Shown: positions 34,183 through 45,248, counted from the stretch's first letter. The stretch is DNA of 64,000 nucleotides from Ursus arctos (GCF_023065955.2 NW_026622874.1:79754917-79818916), one strand, 5' to 3'. Made by a program: numbers and translations. The notes: generated by a model not told the origin, from the letters alone.

Positions 34183-35354
34183 TTTTTGGAACATTACACA
34201 GTATTTTATTTTCTTTAATGTTTTTTTTTTTATTATGTTAGTCACCATGCACATCCCGGGTTTTTGATGTAAAGTTCGATGATTCTTTAGTTGCGTATAA
34301 CACCCAGTGCACCATGCAAAACATGCCCTCCTTACTACCCATCACCAGCCTATCCCATTCCCCCACCCGTCTCCCCTCTGAAGCCCTCAGTTTGTTTCTC
34401 AGAGTCCATAGTCTCCCATGCTTCATTCCCCCTTCCGATTACCCCCCCTTTCTTTATCCCTTTCTTCCCCTAGCGATCATCCTAGTTCTTATGTTCCATA
34501 GATGAGAGAAACCATATGATAATTGTCTTTCTCTGCTTGACTTATTTCACTTAGCATTATCTCCTCCAGTGCCGTCCACGTTGCAGCAAGTGTTGAGAAT
34601 TAGTTCTTTCTGATAGCGGAGTAATATTCCATTGTATATATGGACCACAACTTCTTAATCCAGTCATCTGTTGAAGGGCATCTCGGTTCCTTCCACGATT
34701 TGGCTATCGTGGACAATGCTGCTATGAGCATTGGGGTTCATATGGCCCTTCTCTTCACTACGTTTGTATCTTTGGGGTAAATACTCAGTAGTGCAATGGC
34801 TGGATCATAGGGTAGCTCAATTTTTAACTTTTTAAGGGACCTCCACACTGTTTTTGGGAGTGGCTGTACCAACTTGCATTCCCACCAACAATGTAGGAGG
34901 GATCCCCTTTCTGCACATCCTCTCCAGCAATTGTTGTCTCTTGCCTTGTCAGTTTTTGCCATTGTAACTGGCGTAGGGTGGTATCTTAGTGTGGTTTTGA
35001 TTTGAGTTTCCCTGATGGCTAATGATTTTGAACATTTTTTCATGTGTCTGTTAGCCATTTGTATGTCCTCACTGGAAAAGTGTCTGTTCATATCTTCGGC
35101 CCATTTTATGATTTGTTTACTTGTTTCTCGCCTATTGAGTTTGAGAAGTTCTTTGCAGATCTTGGATACCAGTCTTTTATCTGTAGTATCTTTTGCAAAT
35201 ATATTCTCCCATTCCGTGGGCTGCCTCTTAGTTTTTTTGACTGTTTCCTTGGCTGTGCCGAAGCTTTTTATCTTGATGAAGTCCCACAAGTTCATTTTAT
35301 CTTTTGTTTCTCTTGCCTTTGGAGATGTGTCATGAAAAAGGTTGCTTTGGCCAA
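34183..35354 (-). mobile_element. 5'-truncated L1, minus strand, in intron 2
   Basis: It runs from a T-rich tail and 'TTATGTTAGTCACCATGCAC' through the ORF2 carboxy third (minus frame 34738-35295 with CWRGC and CWWECK). The direct repeat AAATAGTTTTAAATTTCT on both sides (34165 and 35355) is an exact target-site duplication. Confidence 0.95.
34738..35295 (-). pseudogene. L1 ORF2 carboxy-terminal fragment
   Basis: A 185-codon open frame covers the region from the thumb-adjacent segment to the cysteine-rich zone of L1 ORF2. It has no reverse transcriptase or endonuclease, so it is inert. The open frame suggests a relatively recent insertion. Confidence 0.88.
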
Positions 35355-35394
35355 AATAGTTTTAAATTTCTATTGAGGGCCTTCTTGATCCATA

Positions 35395-36830
35395 CGTGTG
35401 TTTTTCTTTATGTTCAAGCATAATTAGCAAACGGTGTAATATTAGTTTCAGGTGTACAACATGATTCAACAATCCTATACATTTCTCAGTGCTCATCACA
35501 ATAAGTGTACTCTCAATCCCTTTCACCTCTTTCACCCTTTCCTCCTCTTACCCTCCAACCCATGTGTTCTTCAGAAGTGTGTTGTTTAATCTCCATTGTT
35601 TGGTCATTCTCCAGCTATCTTTATGTTCTTGATGCCTAGTTTGAGTGATTTGTGGTCTGAGAACATACTTCCTGTGGTTTCTATTCCTTTGGTTGTTCAG
35701 ATGTATCTTATGGCCCCGAGTATGGCCTCTCTCAGTGACTTTTCCATGGGAGATTGTGAAGAATGTCTGTACTTCTGTTGTTGAATGAAGTATTCTGCAG
35801 ATGTTAATGGCTGCCGTGGATTGGTGATGCTGTTCAGTTCACCTGTGTTCTCATGGAACTTCTGTATCTGCTGGATCTGTCAATGACCGATAAGAGGATT
35901 TTGAATTCTCCAGCAGTAGGAATGGATTCATCTATTCCCACCAGCAATATTTTCAGTTTCTGCCTCATGTACTTTGACTCTCTGTTGTTAATGCACGCAC
36001 ATTAGAAATTGTTATGTCTTTTTGGAGAATTGACCCCTTTACCATTGAAGTAATGACTGTCACTACCCCTGACAGTTTTCCTTACCCTGTAGTGTGTTTT
36101 GAAGGATCATTTCAATGGCCGGGTTTCTAGTTTGATGTTTCTTTTAACACTGTAAACATTTTGTGCTTCTTGATGGCATGGTTTCTGAGAAGTGTGATGT
36201 AGTTCTTATCCTTGTTCCTCTTGGGTAAGGTGTTATTGCTCCCCTCCACCTCCTTCAGACACCTACCCCAACCCCTGCTCCAGATTTCCAGAATAGTTTC
36301 TTTGTCTTTAATGATCTGTAGCTGAATAGTCTAGATCAGGCATTGTTAGTGTTTTTTGTTTGTTAGTTGTTTGTGTGTTTGTTTTGGTATTTATCTGGCT
36401 TTCGATGTTTTGAGCTTCCTGGATCTGTGATTTGGTGACTATATTAATTTTGGAAAATCCTCAGTCATTGCTTCAAATATCTCTCCCTTCTCTCCTGAAG
36501 GAATAGGTATTCCTATTATTTGTGTGTTACATGTTTTGTATTTGTCCCCCTAGTCTTGGATTTTCTGTGCCGTCTTTGTAATTTTTGTCTTTGTGTTCTC
36601 TTTTGGAATTTTCTACTGGAATTTCTTTAGGCTCAATGATTCTTTCCTCTGGTATGTTGAGTCTGTTAAGGAACCCATCAAAGGCATTCTTGATTTCTGC
36701 TATGGTGGTGTTGTCTAGAATTACATTAAAATCTTAGAGTTTCATCTCTCTGTGTACATTCACCATCTCTTCTTCCTATTGTCCATTTTATTCTGAGATC
36801 CAGTATCATACATGGAAGGGACTTGTAATT
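35395..36830 (-). mobile_element. Old L1 remnant, minus strand
   Basis: The 3' end is recognisable (TTTCAGGTGTACAACATGATTC), followed by a jump into reversed ORF2 amino-terminal and 5' sequence (TGATTTGTGGTCTGAGAACA). Internal deletion and heavy drift make the borders approximate. Confidence 0.6.
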
Positions 36831-38340
36831 CCTAGCCTGCTTAATCCCATCATCTCTGCCATGGGAAGTGTGTTTCTAATGCTTGCTGTTGTGGTTTTTA
36901 CCTGTAGTGTGCCCTGTAAGGTTGTGTTGAAAGGTAGGTATTGTGTCCTAGTAAAGAAACTTAGATAAGTGGACTTTAGGGTGATGTTTTCTACTTAACT
37001 GGCTAGGGGTTAGACTGAGTTTACTCCCAGGTGAGACAGGGAGGAGAGAGCACTGGAGTTGAGTATTTGCCCTCAGCTCTATTGCTTAGTCTTTGGGAAA
37101 CCCCCAATTAGGCTCTGGTGACATATTTCACTTGAGGGCAGACCTTTCTGAGAAGAACAGAAAGCTTTTGAGTTTATTTCTAAATGGGAATTTTCTCCCT
37201 GTCCCGGCCAATGGAGAAAGCTTCCCTTCAGAAAGAAAACAAAAATATTAAGTATTTGGTGTGCCCCATCCATCTTTTCACTTTTCCCGCCTGTGGGGCT
37301 GGGTGACAAGGGCCACGGAAGCTCAGAGGTTCCTAAGCAGCACGTGAAATTAATGGAATAGCCATGATTTTCTGTTTGCCCTCCACTGATGCACATTCCC
37401 CAACAACATTATCATGACTGGCTTGTTGATAGTGTGCTGGTATTCCAATATCCTGGCAAGATTTGGGGGCTGGCCTCAGCCTCTCATCATCCTGTAAAAC
37501 TTTTGAACGGGGAAATATGCTAATGGTGTCAAAATGGGGTCTTGCCTAGATTTTATTGAGCTATAATTTATCTGGGTGACTCGATTCTGGGGAGCCTGGT
37601 TCCCCTTTTTCGAAACATCAGCTGTCATTTCTGTTGTTGCTCATGCTTCATCACTCGCCACGTGCCACTCTTTTTCTCGTCGATGGCTTTCATTTCTTTT
37701 TGATGACCCTCCATTTGTAGTAGTCTGGGAAAATTCATAACACCTTGTGTGCTGTAACTGCATGTGAATTCAGCAAATAGCCAAGTCTTTGTAAGATTTC
37801 AGAAAGGCTTTCTAGAGAAGGCAAGAAGCATATCTTTCTCAGAGTTTTTGCTTGTTCGCCTTCCTCCCTACCGGCCTGCCTTCCTTTCTTTCTTCCTTCC
37901 TTCCATTTTATATCTTTCAGGATTGAACAATAATCCCAGGTTCTAAACTTCAGTGTGGATATTGGTTACAAAACAGTTAGGGAAACGATGAATTAATGAT
38001 TATTTTTTAAATGTCCACCCGATCCCTTGTCAAAATTGAATAGGGTGAACGTTCATTTAATAGAATGTGAATAGATTTTGAGGTAAAACGTAAGTTATAC
38101 ACCTTTGTGCTCTTTATCAAAAATGAATTGTGAACTATGATGACTCAGAGAAAGTCATAGATGAGTTTCATAGTTAGAAATGCTAATTTTGTCTTCTTTC
38201 TAATCCTGTGAATTCATTCTGCTAAGTAAAATGATTACTGTAACTTCTTTCGATTACTATTTCAGTATTTATCTGAACTGTAGATTTTTTCTAGTAATAT
38301 GTTTTGACATCAAACTTAATTTTGTTTCTTCCACTCTTAG
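36831..38340. other. Intron 2 remainder
   Basis: No exon is recognised. A CT-rich stretch (CCTTCC repeats) lies at 37858-37910. Confidence 0.4.
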
Positions 38341-38362
38341 ATTGCCCCTCGACAATATGAAG
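38341..38362 (+). CDS. TANGO1-like exon 3 (22 bp)
   Basis: The acceptor is strong (TTTCTTCCACTCTTAG) and the donor is GTAAGA. The exon encodes IAPRQYE plus one base of the next codon (phase 0 to 1). It sits where TANGO1 has the short VKxRVYQ segment right after the membrane span, which supports so small an exon. Confidence 0.75.
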
Positions 38363-39081
38363 GTAAGATTTCTGGCTTTAGTTTTCTTTGTAATAAATTC
38401 TCAGTACCGGTGTTTGATGTGGGTGTAATTTGACTAGGGATAAATGTGGTGACTTCTGATGTCTAATTGACTTGTTAAGTCTTGAAAATCTTTCTCTTCT
38501 CCATGTGGAGTCTAAGTGATAATGTGGAGGGTGTTGCCATCTCTTAGGAGACCAGGAGGAGGAACACCTCATGGGAGGAGGGAGAACAAAAAGGGTGTAA
38601 TTTTGCAGAGAGAAGTTTAGGAGGCAAGTGAGGATAGGAGCCTGAGGTCTGGAGTGGGTACTTTGCCATGACCTGGCTCTTGGTGAAATGTGACGATGAG
38701 AAAACACTCTGAGTCTATCAAGCAGGCTACACTTGGAGAAGAAGACAGGTATTGCCAGGCAGAGTGTGTGTCACAAGAGAGGTTTAAAGCATGCTTTTGA
38801 GTTTGAAGTGGAGGGAGCCTTTCCTGCCAGGGGAGAAGGAGTGGAAAGGAACGTGTGCCAGGGGTGGTAATGTATTGTGTCCGGGCCTCATGGATTGTGG
38901 TGATTCCATGGTGCTGTCTGACGGCCGAGGTGGCTGCCTGGCACTTAGCAAACCCTCGAATGCTGGTGTTTGTCCCTGTGAGTGCAGCAGTGGTGGTGGT
39001 GAGAAGAGAGATCTCGGGGCACGAGAGCACTCACATTGGGCCAATAGAAGAGAATCTGCACTTGAGGTAAGATGAGAGACT

Positions 39082-39277
39082 TATTATTTTTTGAAAGATT
39101 TGGTTTATTCACTTGACAGAGAGAGAGCACAAGCAGGCAGAGTGGAAGGCAGAGGGAGAGGGCGAAGCAGGCTCCCAGTTGAGCAGAGAGCTGGATGTGG
39201 GACTGGATCCCAGGGCCCCGGGATCATGACCTGAGCTGAAGGCAGTCACTTAACCAACTGAGGCACCCAGGTGCCCC
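39082..39277 (-). mobile_element. Can-SINE, minus strand
   Basis: It shows TTTTTTGAAAGATTTGGTTTATTC, GA-rich linker, 'GCAGGCTCCCAGTTGAGCAG' and the end GGCACCCAGGTGCCCC. AAGATGAGAGA flanks both sides as a target-site duplication. Confidence 0.92.
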
Positions 39278-39288
39278 AAGATGAGAGA

Positions 39289-40085
39289 ATTAAGTGCCTG
39301 TTAGAGGAGTCTGTGTTCTAGAGCTTACAGGTGTTATCCACTTGTGATAGGGAGCTTCATGAGGGTTGTTTTCCCTTAAGGATGGAGGGTGGCATTCTCA
39401 AGTTGGGCTGAGAAAACCTTGTGTTCCAGGGAGTGTGAGTTACCAGGCACTCCAGAGACTCTGTGTAACATGGAGAGTGTACCCAAGTGTGTTTGATTCC
39501 AAAGATCTGGTCCTCCAGAGCCCCCAGCCTGGGGTTCCTGAAAGGCAATCTGTGAGCAGCAGGAAGTCATGGAAGGCCTTTGAGTAGCCACTCAGTTGAC
39601 ATTTTGAGCTTTCCTTGTGTGGAATTCCAAGTAGGACCTGGAAGTAGACGTGGCGCTGAGCAGGAGCAAAGGATGGTTTTGTTCATTTTGGGTTGTTTGC
39701 AGGGACCTACTTACGTACCTTAATCATTGGAGGAGAGAGATGTTAGTTGAAAGGATGCTTGATTTTTCTGTTACATCTCTGGTGATGACATAAGTATTTG
39801 CAGTGATTGAATTTTCCAAGAATGATGCTTACAGATGGGAGAAAAATAGAAGACATTTGATTGTGTTTCTCTATTTCTGAAAACATTTTAAGTAGGAATC
39901 TCCCTGAAATAGGTTGTCTTAGGTTTCAAATGCTGCTAAACCTTGCTTTTTCAGGCACAATGGGAATGCTATCAAGTTAGTTACACCCAAGTGTCCAAGA
40001 ATGTGTCTCTGGGGCTATTACAGTGGGATTATTCGATGTCACTGGTTTTGCTAATTATCTTAGAAATTCTTTTTTCTCCTTTTAG
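39289..40085. other. Intron 3 sequence, nothing recognised
   Basis: I see no supported feature apart from the pyrimidine-rich acceptor tract at its end (TTTTTTCTCCTTTTAG). Confidence 0.4.
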
Positions 40086-40174
40086 TTACTTTACAACAAA
40101 TAGCTGAAAAGATCCATCGGCTTAAAAATGAAAACAGGGAACTTGCTAAAGAAATATCCATTTGGGAGGAGAAG
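40086..40174 (+). CDS. TANGO1-like exon 4: first coiled-coil segment
   Basis: The acceptor is TTCTCCTTTTAG and the donor GTATCA. The exon (89 bp, phase 1 to 0) encodes VTLQQIAEKIHRLKNENREL and then AKEISIWEEK. It matches the start of the TANGO1 cytosolic coiled coil (VTE-QISEKL---KENTEL pattern), including heptad-spaced hydrophobics. Confidence 0.85.
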
Positions 40175-40407
40175 GTATCAGTGCCCTTTCAAATATTTTT
40201 TGTGATTTCATTTTGGTTACTTCCCCCTCTGGTAGTTCATCCTATTGACCTATTTCACGTGACCCACAAATGATCGCGATTCAAGAGAAGCTTCACAAGT
40301 GTAGAGCACTGCCTCTCTATCCGAGAAAGGAGTCACACAGCGTTAGATAGCTTTGTCTAACACTCTGCTATTTTTGAATTCTGATTCCCTTTTCGTATAT
40401 TTTATAG

Positions 40408-40485
40408 ATCAGGGAAAGAAAGAAACATCGCGCAGAAATGAAGAGAGAACATCAGTTTCTCTCTGACAAAATTCTTAAATTGAAG
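40408..40485 (+). CDS. TANGO1-like exon 5: coiled coil
   Basis: The acceptor is TATATTTTATAG and the donor GTAAGG. The exon is 78 bp, phase 0 to 0, 26 residues, highly charged, starting IRERKKHRAEMKRE and ending LSDKILKLK. The ILSDE---YK pattern of TANGO1 lines up with FLSDKILKLK. Confidence 0.85.
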
Positions 40486-40537
40486 GTAAGGATCCCTTCT
40501 TTGCCTGAATTGTGTTCTAACAACAGAAATAAAAGTA

Positions 40538-40541
40538 ATGA

Positions 40542-40583
<42 letters not shown>

Positions 40584-40776
40584 TTAAAGATTGATTTGCG
40601 AGAGAGAAAGAGCGAGTGGAGGGGGGCAGAGGGAGAGAGAGAATCCCAAGCAGACTCCATGCTGAGTGTGTAGGCTGACGCAGGGGTCAGTCCCATGACT
40701 CTGAGGTGGGGACTGGAGCCAAAATGAAAGCAGGAGTTGGACCTACTGCGACACCCAGATGCCACCCACGTGCCCT
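40538..40776 (-). mobile_element. Can-SINE, minus strand, with ATT tail
   Basis: A (TTA)n tail at 40541-40583 is followed by AAAGATTGATTTGCGAGAG and a degraded body to GATGCCACCCACGTGCCC. TGATGAATTATTATTA-like repeats at 40537 and 40778 mark the target. It lies 34 bp upstream of exon 6, close to its branch-point region. Confidence 0.85.
40541..40584. repeat. ATT microsatellite
   Basis: About 14 ATT repeats form the expanded tail of the minus-strand SINE in intron 5. Confidence 0.9.
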
Positions 40777-40819
40777 AAGTGATGAATTATTATTACTCAT
40801 TCAATATGTTTTGTTGAAG

Positions 40820-40930
40820 GAGAACATCGGAAAGGTTGAACGGGTTAATGCAAATTTAAGTGTCGCCCTTCATTTCAAGCGGACTATGTTGCAAGCTATG
40901 AGAGAGAAGAATGTCAAGAATGAGGACATG
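40820..40930 (+). CDS. TANGO1-like exon 6: coiled coil
   Basis: 111 bp, phase 0 to 0, 37 residues: it starts ENIGKVERVNANL and ends MREKNVKNEDM. The ending matches the REQNVKNQDL segment of TANGO1. The donor is GTAAGA. The acceptor TTTTGTTGAAG has a weak pyrimidine tract, perhaps because a SINE inserted just upstream. Confidence 0.82.
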
Positions 40931-41289
40931 GTAAGAGTTGGCTGTTGAGATTTACCTTAACGTGGCTCAGGAGGCTTTTGGTCATTGGGTGAGGGGAGGG
41001 CAGCGTATTCGCTTGCTGTTTACCACAGTAGAGAGTGGGCATCTGGGAACTGAAACTCCTACCGAACAGTGAGCTGGAATTTCACTTAGGACCATCACAA
41101 TGAGGTCTGCTATTTCAAGGACTAGGAAGTATGGTTTATTTCACAGCTAGGTAATTATCACATCGTTCAGCCCTGCCCTCCAAGATATGCAGAAAATCCC
41201 ACAAGATACTTGAGTTATGAAGGGTGATAGCCAGCCAAATTGTATAGTCCCTTCCTCTCAATGCTGAAGAGAGAATTTTCAATGTTAAT

Positions 41290-41375
41290 AGGGGAAGATA
41301 TGTACATATATAATTTATGTATATAATTAGGTATATGTGTTTGTGTGTGTTTGTGTATATGTGTGTATACAAAAG
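41290..41375. repeat. AT/TG-rich dinucleotide stretch
   Basis: This is an imperfect TATA and TGTG repeat within intron 6. Confidence 0.6.
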
Positions 41376-41519
41376 TGTGGGTCTCCTTACTTTCTCCTTG
41401 TTCTATTTATGCCTCAAGGGCTTTCTTTGTTGCACTGCATGATCCCGTTCTGTTAGGTGCACTCACATTGTTCTGTGATCATGATTTCTTGAATGTCTTT
41501 CCTCATATCCGTCTTCAAG

Positions 41520-41583
41520 GCCCAAGATGCATTGGAGGATGAAGAGCAGGGAGACTTGGAGTCCAAAAAACGTGTACTGAAGG
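41520..41583 (+). CDS. TANGO1-like exon 7: acidic segment
   Basis: 64 bp, phase 0 to 1, encoding AQDALEDEEQGDLESKKRVLK plus one base. The acceptor is CCGTCTTCAAG and the donor GTATGT. The phase fits both neighbours. This is the point where about 200 residues of TANGO1 coiled coil appear to be absent. Confidence 0.78.
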
Positions 41584-41750
41584 GTATGTTATTTTAGGGA
41601 AAGAAATCCCCAGATGCTGGCAATGAGTTTGCATTGGGAAGGGAAAGAATGCCTTCCTGCCTTCAAGGTCTTGCCCTTCTCCTTTCCCCAACAAAACCAA
41701 GTTCTCAGGTCACGTGCCCACTCATACAAAAGAAAACTCATCCTTTACAG

Positions 41751-41889
41751 AAAGCAAAAAGGTCCTGGAACAGAAGTGCAACGCCCTGAGTTCTTTGAAA
41801 GCAGCTAAGGAAGTGGAATTGAAGCTGCTAAGGAAGAAACTGGGTATCGTGGTGGATTTCTCTGAACGAAGAAAAGTGGCTGCCGAAGA
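41751..41889 (+). CDS. TANGO1-like exon 8: coiled coil
   Basis: 139 bp, phase 1 to 2. It starts ESKKVLEQKCNALSSLKAAK, matching the V-KLEDDRNSLQAAK segment of TANGO1, and continues with a leucine/lysine heptad stretch to RRKVAAE. The acceptor is CATCCTTTACAG and the donor GTAAGC (41890). Confidence 0.85.
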
Positions 41890-43909
41890 GTAAGCTATTC
41901 CTGTGTTAATCGTCACAAACACTGTTGTATGAATTTATGTGGCAGCCAGGCTAGATAGTTGTAGTTCGTTGGGAATTGGATCTAGAGTATTTTTGCCAAA
42001 TGCATTCTGTAGAAGTACCTGCCCTTCCTACCTTGATCTGTGCAACCTGCATTTTTGTTTCTGTTCCAACTGCTTGTCACACGTTGTGGTGTGATTCATT
42101 GGGGCAGAAGAGGGAAGGTACCAGCACTAATCAGCTTGATACCTGGATCCCCTCTGGGTCCATCTACATTGTCCTTTTGGTTTCAGTCTCATCACATGTT
42201 CTCATCAGCCCTGAATTCAGTCAGTTTCTTGTTCAGTACCAGACTTGGGTCAAGAATGTGTAGAGAAAAATGGAATTCTCTTGCTGCAGAAACAATGGGA
42301 ATTTCTTTGTGGAAAGTGGGTTGGGGCTCCAGCAATACTGGATCCCTTCATCCAGTGTACAACCAAAATCGTTCACTGTGGCCCAATCCTAAGAAGGCCA
42401 GGGTATTTCCTGTCCACCTGATTTTGTAGGTGTAACTCTCCTGCGTCCCAAGCAAAGCCTGCAGTTTCACTAGGGGCTCACCTTTGCTGGCTGACCCTGA
42501 ACAGCACTTGTTTCCTTCTAAGGCTGTGCTCATAAAGTCGTTCAGTTTCTTTGCAGTTCACTTGCCTGTTCCAGAACTCATTGATGAGCCCTGGGGAGCT
42601 TGGCTCCCACTGCCAGGTTGGCTTTCTCCTGGGCTTCCTTCTTCTGCATCTGGTTCTCCTGTTTCTTCATGCGCTCCTTAGAAGTTGGGTGCATTCACTC
42701 ATGAGTTTCCACTTTTGTACAGTACTTCCTCTATTTTCCTCAGGAGGAGAAAGTTCTCAGGACCTTAGAGTCCCTCATTCATGCTGAAAAGCAAAACTGT
42801 TCCCCCTCTTCCCTGGAGACTCAGCTTTGTGCTAATCCTTCCCACACCGGGGGTGGGGGCCGCTCTGTCTCACTGGCATCTTGGTTCTGTTCATTGGTAA
42901 GTTCTTTCTGGGGCAGGTACAGTGTCCTGACCACCTTTCTCTCTTCAACACCTCACAGCTGAACCACTACATTACAGCCACTCCACAGAGCATGTGCTGA
43001 AGGATTGCCTGAGAGACCAGAAGCAAATGCATGAGTCCTTCTCTGTCTAGAGCTTTTGTCTCAGTTTCTAAGAGTCTTTTTGCATGTGATTCTTGAGTAA
43101 ATCAAGAATCACATTGAAACCCTTTAAATCAACACCATGAACAAAAGAGTCTGAGGGCGACACAGGAAACCAGCCTTTCTAAGCATCGCTCTTTGCTGCT
43201 TTCACTATCAGTGGACTCTGTTAAAGTAGGTTGACTCCATGCAGTTGATAGTTGTCCATCTGACATCTGTTGCCTGGAGATAACACCCTGACTGTGTGAC
43301 AGTTCACATCATTTTATACTTCAGGACATACCGTCAGCACTAAGATTGGCCTTTTCCTCCACCAGGATCTTTGAAGGAGGAAGCAGGGGTTGTACTTCTA
43401 AACCCTAGAGATGTCTGGGAGTGAGTTGCCATGCTGATGAAGCCGTACTCTGGAAGGCTTCCTTTTGGGCTGTCCGTGTCGGGCACAGCCTTGGTCTGAG
43501 GATCGGGGCTCCCCATGGAGGTGTAAGACTAATGATGGTCTCCTGCTTCATCCAAATAGTTTTCAGGCCTAGTTTCTCACTTTGAACTGAAATGAGCCTT
43601 CACCATCTCAGAGAAAGAAAGACCTATTCTGAGAGGGCACAAAGTGCAGTGTTATTTGGTGACTTGGTGATGAATGAATTGAAGTAGAGAAGTACAAAGA
43701 CAGCTCTGATTGCAGGGGACGTGGCAGCAGCCAGAATCTGATTTTTCTTTAGCCCTAAATGGGGCCTTCAGTTCATTTCCCTGATGGTGTTCACAGTCTG
43801 TGCATTTATGGAAGCCATTCAAATCTAGGCCGCAAGTGTGCTGGGAGGAAAAACGGCAGAAATTCTGGACCTTGGCTACTGGTCTATGTATATACCTTTC
43901 CCATTTTAG
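41890..43909. other. Intron 8
   Basis: No exon is recognised. Two features are reported separately: a perfect inverted repeat at 43084-43114 and an antisense coding-like stretch at about 42480-42780. Confidence 0.5.
43084..43114. repeat. Perfect 13 bp inverted repeat, 5 bp loop
   Basis: The arm ATGTGATTCTTGA (43084-43096) is mirrored by its exact reverse complement at 43102-43114, with loop GTAAA. It could form a stem in the intron RNA. No function is known. Confidence 0.8.
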
Positions 43910-44011
43910 GAAGCTGGAAAAGACACTTTATGAACTGGAGGCAACAAAGAATCAGCTGTCAGATGCCGAGGAAAATCTGAAAGTAACCAAAGAAGAAATA
44001 GACAAGTACAA
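43910..44011 (+). CDS. TANGO1-like exon 9: coiled coil
   Basis: 102 bp, phase 2 to 2. It begins at KLEKTLYELEATKNQLSDAE and ends KEEIDKY. The acceptor is TTTCCCATTTTAG and the donor GTGAGT. It aligns with the LSAADEK--SAAEEVKTYK segment of TANGO1. Confidence 0.87.
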
Positions 44012-44682
44012 GTGAGTTCAGACACCATACTAGCGGCTCCTGAAATCCTTGTTTACTTTGCATTTTTCACCTTTGTACAATGTCTAGACTCAACAAGTAA
44101 TATAAACAAAAATTCAGGGGACATATCCAGAAAGAATTAACAGACCCAAAGAGATAAGTTTTAGAAAGAGCAAAACAACCATGTTAGTAAACATGTCCTG
44201 ATAACCAGCGCTGGCCTGACTCTGTGGAAACTTGTTCCACGCCAGAGTCCCTGGTTGTGGTGTCAGTGGTGGTCATCTTGAGGAAAGCAGTTTGTCGTAG
44301 GATGAATCCTACCCATAAACACGGTAGTGCCATCTGATGGCGCTGGTCTTTGCAACCCTGGCAAACGTGGCGAGGATAGAAGTTAAAGGAGAATAGAGCT
44401 TCATGACGAAAGATACTTGTCATGTGATAAATTAGGGAAAGATTGAAAACGGGTAAGGAAATTATATCAACTCTGAACCCTGCATGTGTGGAGAAATGAG
44501 TAAGGAAAGGATGTGACAATAGCTTTGATCCTGCTGTCCACGTATAGTCATGTGGAAGTGTTTCCTGTGTCAGGATCAATTGGATGAGGGGACAGATAAC
44601 TGGAGGACGGCCACATGGGCCGATGATTTAAAATCACACCCAATATTGGGCTTTATCTGACGAAAGCAATTGTACCTGACAG

Positions 44683-44743
44683 ACAACAGATCGGAAAGAT
44701 GCAAGACCAGCTGCAGGAGGCAGAGCTCACCTTTGAACGCAAG
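44683..44743 (+). CDS. TANGO1-like exon 10: coiled coil end
   Basis: 61 bp, phase 2 to 0. Joined to the previous exon it gives YKQQIGKMQDQLQEAELTF, which tracks YKRRIEEMEDELQKTERSF of TANGO1 residue by residue. The AG at 44682 was chosen over the later CAG because only it keeps the frame. The donor is GTAACC. Confidence 0.87.
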
Positions 44744-44847
44744 GTAACCTGAGCTGTGCCCCAACAGGCCCCTTACCGCCTCCTGCAGGGGACGGAAGTG
44801 GCCCTTAGATCCCTGAACATGCGCTTTTGGTGTGTTGGCTTTTTCAG

Positions 44848-44883
44848 ATCGCAGTTCATGAAAAGAATGCTGTAGGGAATTGG
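44848..44883 (+). CDS. TANGO1-like exon 11 (36 bp)
   Basis: It encodes IAVHEKNAVGNW, phase 0 to 0, between TTGGCTTTTTCAG and GTAAGT. It corresponds to the conserved IATHEKKAHDNW segment of TANGO1/cTAGE5, strong evidence for family membership despite its short length. Confidence 0.88.
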
Positions 44884-44962
44884 GTAAGTGTTTTCTTTTC
44901 CCTGCTCTCCATTTGGGGCACAGTCTGGCACAACTGAAGATGGGTGGGTTTTTCTCCCGCAG

Positions 44963-45030
44963 ATCAAGGCTCGGGTTTGGGAGCGGAAGATACAGCAGCA
45001 GAGAAGGGAGAACGCCTACATGATACACAG
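44963..45030 (+). CDS. TANGO1-like exon 12
   Basis: 68 bp, phase 0 to 2, starting IKARVWERKIQQQRREN. It matches LKARAAERAIAEEKREA in TANGO1. The acceptor is TTTCTCCCGCAG. The donor is GTGTGC, weaker than its neighbours. Confidence 0.85.
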
Positions 45031-45153
45031 GTGTGCGAGTCTGATGTGCCTTTTTACGGGTGTTTTGAGGGGTGACAACTACACTGTTTGGTGTCCAGTA
45101 GAGGACGTGGTGATGTAATTCTTATAGACGTCTGCTCTTTCTCTGTATTCAAG

Positions 45154-45248
45154 ACTGCGCATGATGAAAGGACAGATGCTGCCTGAGGGATGCATGAGGC
45201 AGGAAGCGATGCTGGGAAGACCTGAGATGTGGAGCCCTCCACGGAGAG
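45154..45248 (+). CDS. TANGO1-like exon 13: coiled coil to proline-rich transition
   Basis: 95 bp, phase 2 to 1. It starts RLRMMKGQMLPEG and ends MWSPPRR plus one base of a glycine codon. TANGO1 has a methionine-rich stretch then NPPRRG at the same place. The acceptor is CTCTGTATTCAAG and the donor GTAGGG. This is the boundary to the proline-rich tail. Confidence 0.85.

Noticed and set aside
44683..44743. Alternative acceptor (CAG at 44686-44688) for exon 10
   Set aside because: It would shift the frame; the AG at 44682 restores YKQQIGKMQDQ, which matches the family.
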